From Sporomusa ovata DSM 2662 (lineage in GTDB: Bacteria > Bacillota > Negativicutes > Sporomusales > Sporomusaceae), in contig NZ_ASXP01000001.1 of the NCBI RefSeq assembly GCF_000445445.1, positions 1 through 64,000 on the forward strand: a DNA stretch of 64,000 nucleotides, read 5' to 3'. Every line of letters starts with the position of its first letter. The first letter of the stretch is position 1. Made by a program: the position numbers and the translations under genes. The notes beneath the pieces are model-generated. The model was not told the DNA's origin, ran no database searches, and was given only the letters and a program-made list of their open reading frames with translations. Below, one piece after another: positions 43,853 through 51,740 of this stretch.

Positions 43853-44545
43853 ATGACAGGCAAAACAGTATTACTTGTTGATGATGAACAGGCCATCAGG
43901 GAGTTGTTGGCGTTATACCTAAATAAAGAGGGCTTCACAGTGCATGAGGCGGCTGACGGTGCAGAGGCACTTATAAAAAATCAGGAATACAAGCCGGATA
44001 TTATCATTTTGGATATTATGATGCCTGTTTTGGATGGCCTGGAGGTCTGCCGTCAGATCCGTAAGTTTTCCAATATACCTATTATTATGCTGACTTCGCG
44101 GGCTGAAGATGAGGATCGCATTATGGGTCTTGAGCTAGGGGCCGATGATTATGTGACAAAGCCCTTCAACTCCCGGGAGGTAGTTGCCAGGGTCAAGGCG
44201 GTATTGCGCCGTTTGGCTGCGCCGCAGCAACAGCCGGCGCCCGCTTTAAGCTATCCACACCTGACAATTGACATGGCTAAGCATACGGTTACGGCTTTTG
44301 ACCAGGAAATTTCCTTTGCGAATAAGGAAATAGAGCTGCTCTGGGAGCTGGCCGCTCAGCCAGGACGGGCATTTTCCCGCGAACAGTTGTTAGAGAGTGT
44401 TTGGGGTTACAGCTATTGCGGCGATACGCGTACGGTCGATACCCATATTAAACGAATTAGAAAAAAATTGGCGATAAATGCGACTTCACCCTGGGATATA
44501 AAAACAGTATGGGGTATAGGTTACAAATTTGAGGTGAAAAAGTGA
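43853..44545 (+). CDS. OmpR-family response regulator
   Basis: 230 residues. Receiver: VLLVDDEQAIRELL, IIILDIMMPVLDGLEV (phospho-Asp), IIMLTSRAEDEDR, DDYVTKPFNSREVVARV. Winged helix: NKEIELLWELAAQPGRAFSR to VDTHIKRIRKKL. ATG 43853 chosen with AGAGGTGA upstream. The kinase gene overlaps its end by four bases, so the pair is one operon. Confidence 0.94.
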   Translation: MTGKTVLLVDDEQAIRELLALYLNKEGFTVHEAADGAEALIKNQEYKPDIIILDIMMPVLDGLEVCRQIRKFSNIPIIMLTSRAEDEDRIMGLELGADDYVTKPFNSREVVARVKAVLRRLAAPQQQPAPALSYPHLTIDMAKHTVTAFDQEISFANKEIELLWELAAQPGRAFSREQLLESVWGYSYCGDTRTVDTHIKRIRKKLAINATSPWDIKTVWGIGYKFEVKK

Positions 44546-46167
44546 GAATATCGCTGCAGCACAAATTGCTAGGCAGTTTCATTATTGTCGTTGCCTTGGT
44601 ATTGGTAATTGTATCTACCGGGGTTTCGCTCCTAATCCGCGATTATTTTTTTGCCAGCAAGCAGCGTGAACTGACTGACAAGGCCTATGAAACCGCGCGG
44701 GTGGTTAACAGCTATTATAATGGCGAGATCAATTATGGTCAGTTGGCTAATTTTATTAACAGTATTGACAGTTTGCTCAGTGCCAGAGTCTGGGTGGTAG
44801 ATGACTCGTTTAATTTAATTGCCGCCTCCGAGGAACAGCAGGCACCAGCAGGTGGCATTCGCCGCCGGGCCGGGATGATGAAAAAAAGTCCTATGGATCA
44901 GGCTTGTGATATAACAAAAGGTCAAGGCAGGATGCGGCGGCATGGCGCTGGTATGGGACAGGGCATGCTGTCTGCTGCGATGCCAGACGCGTCTTCAGAC
45001 AAGGCTGCAGAGCCACAGTCCGGACAATCGTCAAGCCTTGCAGCTATAAGCGGCATTGATGAAGTAAGGCAGCAGGTGGAAGCAGCTAGCGGGACAGCTT
45101 GGGCAAAAAAGGTATATCATCCCTATTATGAGGAAAACATGCTGCTTGTTGCTGTGCCATTGAGCCAAACTGAGAATCAGCCGCAGGGTACGGTGCTAAT
45201 AAATGCACCTTTATCCGGATTTGACGGTTTTCTCAGCCGGATTTACTGGTATATTGCCGCAGCCGGAACGGTGGGGATACTGTTTACGATAGTTATCGCC
45301 AATTATCTTTCGACAAGCATTATCCGGCCACTGCGATCCATGCAGGCAGTGGCCTCAGCTATGGCGGGTGGTGACTATTCCGTTCAGGCCAAAGTCGAGA
45401 CCAACGATGAAGTCGGCGATTTAAGCCGGTCATTAAATCTGCTGGTTAAAGCACTTAATGAATTTGTAAATAAAACCGAAAAAACAGATAAACTCAGACG
45501 TGATTTTGTTGCCAATGTGTCGCATGAACTCAGAACACCGCTGACGATTATGTGCGGCTATAATGAGGCGCTCTTGGACGGAACAATCTCTCAGCCTGAG
45601 CAAGTGGAGAAATACCACAAAGTCATGCGCGATGAATCCATACGGCTGCAAAAGCTTATCAATGAGTTATTGGATCTTAGCCAATTAGAAGCCGGTACGG
45701 CCACGCTGGAGAAGGAACCGGTATTCCTGGCCGAAATTGTGGATAATATTGTAACTTTGTTTAAAAAACCAAGCCAGGAAAAGGGTGTTACCCTGCTGAC
45801 GGCGATTGCTGATGGTTTGCCGGAAATTCAGGCTTATGGTGATCGCTTAACCCAATTAGTCCTGATTTTACTGGATAATGCGCTTAAATTTACCCCGGCG
45901 GGCGGAACAATTACCCTAAGTGTGGGGACAGTTAACAATGTACTGACACTTAGCATCGCAGATACTGGCTGCGGTATTCCCCCCGAGGACTTGCCGTATA
46001 TTTGGGAGCGATTTTATAAAGTCGACAAGTCCCATACCCGCATCACCGGCGGTACCGGCCTGGGCTTAGCCATTGCCAGGGAGATCATCAATCTACACGG
46101 TGCTGCGGTTGATGTAGCAAGCGAATTAGGCAAAGGAACGGTGTTTACTATTCAGTTTAATGTATAA
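44542..46167 (+). CDS. Sensor histidine kinase with Met/Gly-rich sensor insert
   Basis: 541 residues. TM1 (LGSFIIVVALVLVIVSTGVS), an extracytoplasmic domain of about 190 residues, TM2 (IYWYIAAAGTVGILFTIVIA), HAMP (IIRPLRSMQAVASAMAGGDY), HisKA with FVANVSHELRTPLTI, and HATPase motifs LLDNALKFT, DTGCGIP and GGTGLGLAIA. The sensor domain contains GQGRMRRHGAGMGQGM, very like the tail of the DUF2680 protein encoded just upstream. GTG start overlapping the regulator stop. A metal or oxidative signal is possible. Confidence 0.92.
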   Translation: MRISLQHKLLGSFIIVVALVLVIVSTGVSLLIRDYFFASKQRELTDKAYETARVVNSYYNGEINYGQLANFINSIDSLLSARVWVVDDSFNLIAASEEQQAPAGGIRRRAGMMKKSPMDQACDITKGQGRMRRHGAGMGQGMLSAAMPDASSDKAAEPQSGQSSSLAAISGIDEVRQQVEAASGTAWAKKVYHPYYEENMLLVAVPLSQTENQPQGTVLINAPLSGFDGFLSRIYWYIAAAGTVGILFTIVIANYLSTSIIRPLRSMQAVASAMAGGDYSVQAKVETNDEVGDLSRSLNLLVKALNEFVNKTEKTDKLRRDFVANVSHELRTPLTIMCGYNEALLDGTISQPEQVEKYHKVMRDESIRLQKLINELLDLSQLEAGTATLEKEPVFLAEIVDNIVTLFKKPSQEKGVTLLTAIADGLPEIQAYGDRLTQLVLILLDNALKFTPAGGTITLSVGTVNNVLTLSIADTGCGIPPEDLPYIWERFYKVDKSHTRITGGTGLGLAIAREIINLHGAAVDVASELGKGTVFTIQFNV

Positions 46168-46169
46168 GA

Positions 46170-46205
46170 AAGCGCCTGTTGCATAATTGAGTGCAGCAGG
46201 CGCTT
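46170..46205 (+). terminator. Intrinsic terminator after the kinase gene
   Basis: AAGCGCCTGTTGCA (from 46170) pairs with TGCAGCAGGCGCTT (to 46205), one wobble; TTTTTC follows shortly after. Confidence 0.85.
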
Positions 46206-46216
46206 AGAATTTTTCT

Positions 46217-47059
46217 TTATGGCAGTTTCTCTGTAACCCTCCACCACATAACTCCAATAGTTGTTGCTGATTGTTCAGTACACAAGCCATCAACGGCGCG
46301 GGACTCTAAGAAGTCGCGAATACTGGCTTCGGTATCGGGGCCGCTTATGCCAAACACAGAAAAATAGCGGGTGTAATGCTCAACCAGATAATTAAGCGGC
46401 TCTTGCTGGTCTTGACTGTAGCTGTAAAAAGTCAAGTTAGGGCGATAGCCTTCTTGGTAGAGGATGTTGAGAGGGTAAATAATGTCAAAAGAGGGGCCGG
46501 GCGGAGCTTGGCCGCGAAGTCTCTCCCATAGCAGGCGGCGCAAAGTAAGGCTGTGCTGACCGGCAAAGCCAATGAGGCAGCAAACTTTGCGGGCAACTTT
46601 GATCATTTTCATGAGGCTGTCATAGTCATCAATGGCCGGGCTTTTGGCAGCAAACGCAATATCATAGACCGGTTTTGCCGCTAAGTCATTCCAATCGGCA
46701 TGCAAGCAATCAATATGAGCAGATAGCCCCGCTTTATCGGCTTTGTGCTGGAGTGTAGACAGCATTTTACCGGCTGTGTCCAGACAAGTCACTTTAACGC
46801 CTTTAGCTGCCAAAGGCAATGCATAGGTGCCAGGGCCGCAGCCAATGTCAAGTAAGCTATCGCCTGGCTTGACGGCTCCCTGCGCTATAAGCTGTTCAAT
46901 GATGTCCTGATGGGTTTGCCGGTTGGTGTTAGTATTTTTGGCATAACTACCGGCAAAGCTGTTCCAAAATTCGATCCAGGCTTGGGGATCAGGACTCTGT
47001 TTTCGTACAGTTTGACGGTACTCAGACCAGGCATTGGCCCAAAATTTGGCATTGTGCAT
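46217..47059 (-). CDS. Class I SAM-dependent methyltransferase, paralog A
   Basis: 280 residues. SAM motif I LLDIGCGPGTYALPLA, then VTCLDTAGKMLSTLQHKA and DIAFAAKSPAIDDYDSLMKM. The remainder (CCLIGFAGQHSLTLRRLLWE, and TTIGVMWWRV at the end) is shared with the gene at 51741. Substrate unknown. Start 47059 has GAGGTAA upstream. Twenty bases downstream of the FmdE-like gene, so probably in its operon. Confidence 0.88.
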   Translation of the reverse strand: MHNAKFWANAWSEYRQTVRKQSPDPQAWIEFWNSFAGSYAKNTNTNRQTHQDIIEQLIAQGAVKPGDSLLDIGCGPGTYALPLAAKGVKVTCLDTAGKMLSTLQHKADKAGLSAHIDCLHADWNDLAAKPVYDIAFAAKSPAIDDYDSLMKMIKVARKVCCLIGFAGQHSLTLRRLLWERLRGQAPPGPSFDIIYPLNILYQEGYRPNLTFYSYSQDQQEPLNYLVEHYTRYFSVFGISGPDTEASIRDFLESRAVDGLCTEQSATTIGVMWWRVTEKLP

Positions 47060-47079
47060 AAAATTACCTCGCTCTTGTC

Positions 47080-47688
47080 TTACCATCCCCGGCTATATTC
47101 TTCGGTACAGGCCAGACAAGCAATTTTGCCATTTCTTAACCGGGCGCGGGCTTCCATGACTTTTTCGCCGCAGTACTCGCAAATAACAGAGTTGAAGATT
47201 TTGGCTTCTGAGGGTAGTTTGAGTTCGACGTCCTGGATTTTAAATATTTCCTCAGGCGGGGTAGCTAGCAGACAGGCAATGCGTTCAGACTGAAGCTTTT
47301 GCCAGGATTCTTCCTGCTTAGGTGTAGCTTGTCCGCTGAACACGGCAGTTTTAATGATTTCCTGCTCAGGTGTCAAGGGTATTCTATCGCCTGTTACAAC
47401 AACCCGCACAGCCTTACCTGTGCTACGATTGCCAACCGTATAGGCTTGCTTGCCATGATCTTTGTAGATCAGATTGCCTTTACCGATGGTGCAGCCTAAA
47501 ATAGCCTGTATGGCATCAATACCACAGCCGTCAGATTCGACAATAGCAACAAGTTCTTCGTCGGCGGCTCGTTCTACCTTGAGATGTGCCAAGGCAGCCC
47601 TGGCGGCCAGGTAACCGATAGTAAGCCCGGGGCAGCAATGCCCATGAAAGTCAATAGCTCTTTGAAAGTCGGTAGGATAATTGTTCAT
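47080..47688 (-). CDS. FmdE-family protein with C-terminal zinc ribbon
   Basis: 202 residues. FmdE domain: DFHGHCCPGLTIGYLAARAA and SDGCGIDAIQAILGCTIGKG with GKQAYTVGNRSTGKAVRV; conserved Cys/His probably bind a metal. A C-terminal ribbon CEYCGEKV..CLAC completes the usual two-domain form. Members occur near molybdenum/tungsten enzymes, but the function is not established. Between the T-box gene and methyltransferase A on the same strand, 28 bases from the former. Confidence 0.88.
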   Translation of the reverse strand: MNNYPTDFQRAIDFHGHCCPGLTIGYLAARAALAHLKVERAADEELVAIVESDGCGIDAIQAILGCTIGKGNLIYKDHGKQAYTVGNRSTGKAVRVVVTGDRIPLTPEQEIIKTAVFSGQATPKQEESWQKLQSERIACLLATPPEEIFKIQDVELKLPSEAKIFNSVICEYCGEKVMEARARLRNGKIACLACTEEYSRGW

Positions 47689-47716
47689 GATAACCTCCAG
47701 AATTTTTTATATATTG

Positions 47717-50242
47717 TCATGCGGTCTCAATCCGGCTGTCTGCCTGTAAGCCTAACTTTTGAATTGCCTGTTCGCGCATCTTATACTTCATGATCTTTCC
47801 GGCGGCATTCATCGGGAATTCAGTAACGAAATCGATATAGCGGGGGGTTTTATGCTTGGCCATATGGGAACGGATATAATCCTTAAGCTCATTGGCCGTT
47901 AGGATCATCCCCGCCTTGAGGATCACGCACGCAACAATTTCCTCGCCATACTGCTTGTCTGGTACGCCAATCACCTGAACATCCTTGACTTTGGGATGTG
48001 TATAGATAAAATCTTCGATTTCCTTAGGATAGATATTTTCACCACCCCGAATAATCATATCCTTGATGCGACCGGTAAGTTTGTAGTACCCATTTTCATC
48101 ACGCCTTGCCAGGTCGCCGGTGTGAAGCCAACCGTCCTTGTCAATAACTGCTGCTGTTGCTTCAGGCATTTTGTAGTAACCCTTCATGATGTTGTAGCCG
48201 CGGGCTACAAACTCGCCATCCATATTGTCAGGCAAATCTTTGCCGGTTTTGGGATCTACAATCTTACACTCAACGCCAGGTAACTCACGGCCTACGGTGG
48301 TAACGCGCAATTCAACAGAATCATCTACGCGGCTTTGGGTGCAGCCGGGCGCAGATTCGGTCTGCCCGAATACTATTGTTATCTGAGTCATGTTCATCTT
48401 GTCTACAACATCCTGCATTACCTTAACAGGACAAGGGCTGCCGGCCATAATGCCTGTTCGTATAGTAGAAAAATCTGTTTTCGGAAAGTCCTCATGCTCT
48501 AACATCGCAATAAACATGGTGGGGACTCCGTGGAAGCAGGTTATTTTCTCCCGGTTGATGCATTCCAGTGATAGCCTCGGTGAGAAATACGGCATCGGCG
48601 ACATGGTAACGCCATGAGTCATCGAAGCTGTCATGGCAAGCACCATACCGAAGCAATGGAACATGGGTACGTGAATCATCATGCGGTCGGCCGTGGAAAG
48701 ATCCATGCAGTCGCCGATATTCTTTCCGTTATTTACCACATTATAGTGAGTGAGCATGACACCTTTTGGAAAGCCGGTAGTTCCCGAGGTATACTGCATG
48801 TTGCACACATCATGCTTGTTGATAGAACGTTCGCGGCGATAAACCTCTTCGATGGGAACGTTCTTAGCCATGGCTATGGCATCTTCCCATGTCAGACAAC
48901 CTTTCTGCCTTGAATCAACCGTAATTATATTGCGCAGAAAAGGAAGACGTTTTATGTGCAGTGGTTTCTCCGCATCGGCGGTTTCAAGTTCCGGGCAAAG
49001 CTCTTTGACAATACCGACATAATCGGAATCTTTATAACCGTCGATCATCACAAGTGTATGTGTGTCTGACTGACGGAGCAGATATTCCGCCTCATAAATC
49101 TTGTAGGCTGTATTTACAGTGACAAGCACCGCACCAATCTTGGTTGTGGCCCAAAAGGTAATAAACCACTGTGGGACATTAGTTGCCCAGATGGCAACAT
49201 GGTCACCTGGCCTGACGCCTAAGGCAATTAGCGCACAGGCAAAGGTATCGACATCGTCCCGGAATTCCGAGTAGGTTCGGGTATAATCCATTGTGGTATA
49301 CCGAAAAGCATATTGGTCGGGAAACTCATTAACCATGCGGTCAAGCACCTGAGGGAAGGTCAAGTCAATGAGCGTATCTTTCTCCCAAACATACTTGCCG
49401 GTTTTGGCGTTATTGTCAAACAGACGGCCCTTGGCCGTAGCTTTCTCAATGAAACGGCTCATGTAGTTTGCAAAATTTGGGAAAATAACGCCTGTATCAT
49501 CAAGGTCTGGTGCCCAGTGCCTGATCCATTCAAGTGAAACATAGCCATCGTATTTTATGGAGCTTAATGCCATCATGATGGCGTCAATTGGCAAATCTCC
49601 TTCACCCATTACGCGGTAGTGGATTATGCCATCTTCCATAATGGAATCCTTAATATGTACATATTTAATATAGGCACCAAGATTTTGCACTGTCTGTCCT
49701 GGTGTCTCACCAGCAAAGCGGTAGGGATGATGTATATCCCACAGAGCGGCCACTGCGTCGCTTGCCACTTGATTAAGCAGCAGACATAGGCGGGCAGTAT
49801 CGGAATAAACACCATTGGTTTCTACCAGCAGGGTTACGCCATTTTCTTCGGCTATGGGAACCAGACGCTTTAAGGCGTTAAGTACAACCCCATCATCCAC
49901 CTCACCGTTTGGTTGGGGATCAAGGTCGGCCAGAATACGAACATAGGGCGTGCCAAACTTGGCGGCTAGTAAAATATATTGCACAAGCTGTTCATGGTTT
50001 TCTTCTGCTTTTTCCGCGTATTTCAGGCAGCAACCGGAAGAAAAACAAGGAATTTCGAGGTGTAGTTCTGAGAGCTTTTGGACTGCTTGCGGGATTTGGC
50101 TTGCGGTAAAAGGATGTACACGCACAACATCATTGCCCAGTCCGCGGATTTCAATGCCGTCAAATCCGAAATCTTTGGCCATGGAATACATATCTGTCCA
50201 ACTGAAATCGGGACAACCAAGGGTAGAAAAAGCAAGTTTCAT
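47717..50242 (-). CDS. Fusion of sugar-phosphate isomerase-like TIM barrel and acyl-CoA synthetase
   Basis: 841 residues. Residues 1-275 are a xylose-isomerase-like/AP-endonuclease-2 barrel (MKLAFSTLGCPDFSWTDMYS, GFDGIEIRGLG, LLVETNGVYSD, KYVHIKDS, GYVSLEWIRHW) with metal ligands in place. Residues about 290-830 are an AMP-forming ligase: YTSGTTGFPKGVMLTHYN (P-loop), FGQTESAPG, DGWLHTGDLARRDENGYY, GRIKDMIIRGGENIYPKE, and the catalytic Lys in NAAGKIMKYKM. It should activate a carboxylic acid as its CoA thioester; the barrel may make or process that acid. GAGGAG before ATG. A T-box lies upstream. Confidence 0.9.
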   Translation of the reverse strand: MKLAFSTLGCPDFSWTDMYSMAKDFGFDGIEIRGLGNDVVRVHPFTASQIPQAVQKLSELHLEIPCFSSGCCLKYAEKAEENHEQLVQYILLAAKFGTPYVRILADLDPQPNGEVDDGVVLNALKRLVPIAEENGVTLLVETNGVYSDTARLCLLLNQVASDAVAALWDIHHPYRFAGETPGQTVQNLGAYIKYVHIKDSIMEDGIIHYRVMGEGDLPIDAIMMALSSIKYDGYVSLEWIRHWAPDLDDTGVIFPNFANYMSRFIEKATAKGRLFDNNAKTGKYVWEKDTLIDLTFPQVLDRMVNEFPDQYAFRYTTMDYTRTYSEFRDDVDTFACALIALGVRPGDHVAIWATNVPQWFITFWATTKIGAVLVTVNTAYKIYEAEYLLRQSDTHTLVMIDGYKDSDYVGIVKELCPELETADAEKPLHIKRLPFLRNIITVDSRQKGCLTWEDAIAMAKNVPIEEVYRRERSINKHDVCNMQYTSGTTGFPKGVMLTHYNVVNNGKNIGDCMDLSTADRMMIHVPMFHCFGMVLAMTASMTHGVTMSPMPYFSPRLSLECINREKITCFHGVPTMFIAMLEHEDFPKTDFSTIRTGIMAGSPCPVKVMQDVVDKMNMTQITIVFGQTESAPGCTQSRVDDSVELRVTTVGRELPGVECKIVDPKTGKDLPDNMDGEFVARGYNIMKGYYKMPEATAAVIDKDGWLHTGDLARRDENGYYKLTGRIKDMIIRGGENIYPKEIEDFIYTHPKVKDVQVIGVPDKQYGEEIVACVILKAGMILTANELKDYIRSHMAKHKTPRYIDFVTEFPMNAAGKIMKYKMREQAIQKLGLQADSRIETA

Positions 50243-50313
50243 TGCAGTCTCCTCACAAATCTTTTTTATAACTATTACTAATTGGTCTGCTTATTTAGCT
50301 ATGCCCAGCAATG

Positions 50314-50606
50314 AAAAAAGCTTTCGTCCCCGAAGCATTTCTGCTAAGAGACGAAAGCGTAAACTTCCGTGGTATCACTCTTGTTGATATGAGATATATC
50401 AACTCTGCGGCATTGTCAAAATGACGAATGCTGTCTCATAATAACGGCGAGAAAACCGTTCACACCTACTCCAACCACAAGGAAACAATTTTGCCTTCAG
50501 TTGGCTGTTAGGGTGAGTTTCACGACTGCTCTGCGCGCTGTTTCTCAGCAACCAACAGCTCTCTGGAGCGTCATACCGCAGTGTATTTTCCCTATCAAGC
50601 ATTAAC
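50314..50606 (-). promoter_or_regulatory. T-box riboswitch controlling the isomerase/acyl-CoA synthetase gene
   Basis: On the minus strand: promoter TTGACA (50641-50636), 17 bases, TATAAA (50618-50613); stem I with AGAGAGCTG..GGTTGCTG (50564 to about 50546), base stem TAGGG/CCCTA, and a specifier loop GTGAAACTCA in which CTC (50517-50515, Leu) followed by A is the best specifier. The T-box sequence is AGAGTGATACCACGG (50381-50367). Then a terminator GCTTTCGTC/GACGAAAGC (50358-50320) with TTTTTT. The tRNA-contact bulge reads TGAT instead of the usual TGGT. Confidence 0.85.
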
Positions 50607-50723
50607 TACTTATTTATAACCCATTTTATGGTCTTTGTCAAGATAATTTCAGCAAATCCAGTACCATAAAAGGTCTAAGTATAAGTAGGTAATCCAATGA
50701 TTTTAGATAATTCATACTGTGTC

Positions 50724-50877
50724 TTGACATATAAAAGTGAATTTTGCTACAATCAAAGTAATGAGGGTAGCTGAAGCTGCCGAGGCCGTGAAGTACGGTT
50801 GTTTTCTTTATTGAGATAACTTAAATGTGAAAGGCAACCATGAAGGTTTCGTGTGAAGCGATTTTCATGGTTTTTTT
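50724..50877 (+). ncRNA. Promoter, two small hairpins and terminator before DUF3842 (candidate riboswitch or sRNA)
   Basis: TTGACA (50724-50729), 18 bases, TACAAT (50748-50753). The RNA begins with GGTAGC-TGAA-GCTGCC, then GAGG, then CCGT-GAAGT-ACGG. Further on comes a terminator AACCATGAA (50836-50844) with TTCATGGTT (50864-50872) and seven T. GGTTG just after the second hairpin can pair with CAACC, which overlaps the terminator arm, so an antiterminator is possible. I do not recognise the class. Confidence 0.55.
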
Positions 50878-51022
50878 CATTCTAAGCATTGCTTCCTCTG
50901 TCGTTGACAGTTTACCCGGTGTTGCCGTATCCCGGGAGGTTAAGGGTTTGCAGGAGTTTGGATGTTGCTGTCCGAATATATATGGCAATCGTCCAGTTTT
51001 AGCGGAAGGTGGTAATAAGGTA

Positions 51023-51445
51023 ATGTTAATCGCGGTTATTGATGGCATGGGCGGAGGCCTTGGTGTGCAGCTGGTTACCCAGTTATCAGCACAATTGGGG
51101 CAGAAAGCGGATATTATTGCGTTGGGAACCAATGCATTGGCGACCAACAATATGGTACGGGCGGGAGCTATGCGTGGTGCGACAGGCGAAAACGCTGTTA
51201 TTGTCTCCATCCGCAAAGTCGATATAGTAGTAGGCCCAATTGGTATTATTATTCCTAATTCCCTGATGGGGGAGATTACACCTAAAATTGCCGAGGCCGT
51301 TGCTTCGGCTGATGCGCATAAAGTACTGATACCTGTTAATCAACAACACTTTGATATAGTTGGGTTAGAAGCCCGGCCACTGGTGGTATCTATTAAAGAA
51401 GCTGTTACGAAAGTAAATGAGCTTGTTCAGGGTAAGTCCTGGTAA
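51023..51445 (+). CDS. DUF3842 family protein
   Basis: 140 residues. MLIAVIDGMGGGLGVQLVTQ, a glycine-rich start like a Rossmann strand-loop, and VGPIGIIIPNSLMGEITPKI then KVLIPVNQQHFDIVGL match DUF3842, a conserved anaerobe family without known function. I start at ATG 51023, where the domain begins, rather than at 50840, which lies inside the leader terminator. The GGAAGGTGGTAATAAGG upstream is a usable ribosome site. Confidence 0.85.
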   Translation: MLIAVIDGMGGGLGVQLVTQLSAQLGQKADIIALGTNALATNNMVRAGAMRGATGENAVIVSIRKVDIVVGPIGIIIPNSLMGEITPKIAEAVASADAHKVLIPVNQQHFDIVGLEARPLVVSIKEAVTKVNELVQGKSW

Positions 51446-51505
51446 ACTACGATAGAAAAGAACTCCTCCTATTTTATAATAATTGTAACAACTACTATAT
51501 GTAGG

Positions 51506-51718
51506 ACAGGTGCAGTCAGTGATGTTATCATCAGACGGGCAGATATTGATGCTATGCTTGTTGGGAAGACAATCGGTGAAGCAAAGGTTGTCAAAGAAGA
51601 CTATCTTGCAGCCTTTGCCCAGGCAATTGTTCCTGTCAGAGGTAGAATTTCAGCAAAGTACAGAAAGGCTGTTTGTATGAATTTACTGTGTGACTTTCTT
51701 GAAAGTAATGGAATCTGA
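51506..51718 (+). pseudogene. C-terminal remnant of a molybdenum-hydroxylase FAD subunit
   Basis: Open frame without a start: TGAVSDVIIRRADIDAMLVG, KTIGEAKVV, then VPVRGRISAKYRKAVCMNLL to a stop. This matches the C-terminal domain of CoxM/XdhB-type flavin subunits (S.IRGSAEYRR.M...L). The other about 200 residues and the partner subunits are absent. Confidence 0.65.
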
Positions 51719-51740
51719 GTGAAGATACTATATAGTCAGG

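Noticed and set aside
50762..50800. Resemblance to part of a c-di-GMP-I (GEMM) riboswitch
   Set aside because: The GGTAGC..GCTGCCGA hairpin recalls one GEMM arm, but the conserved 5' half would have to lie upstream of the transcription start and is absent.
50840..51022. N-terminal extension of DUF3842 starting at 50840
   Set aside because: The ATG lies in the stem of an intrinsic terminator and the extension has no homology to the family N-terminus; the domain starts at 51023.
51031..51445. Second gene in the other frames around DUF3842 (51039-51227 and 51086-51349)
   Set aside because: Shadows of the DUF3842 gene.
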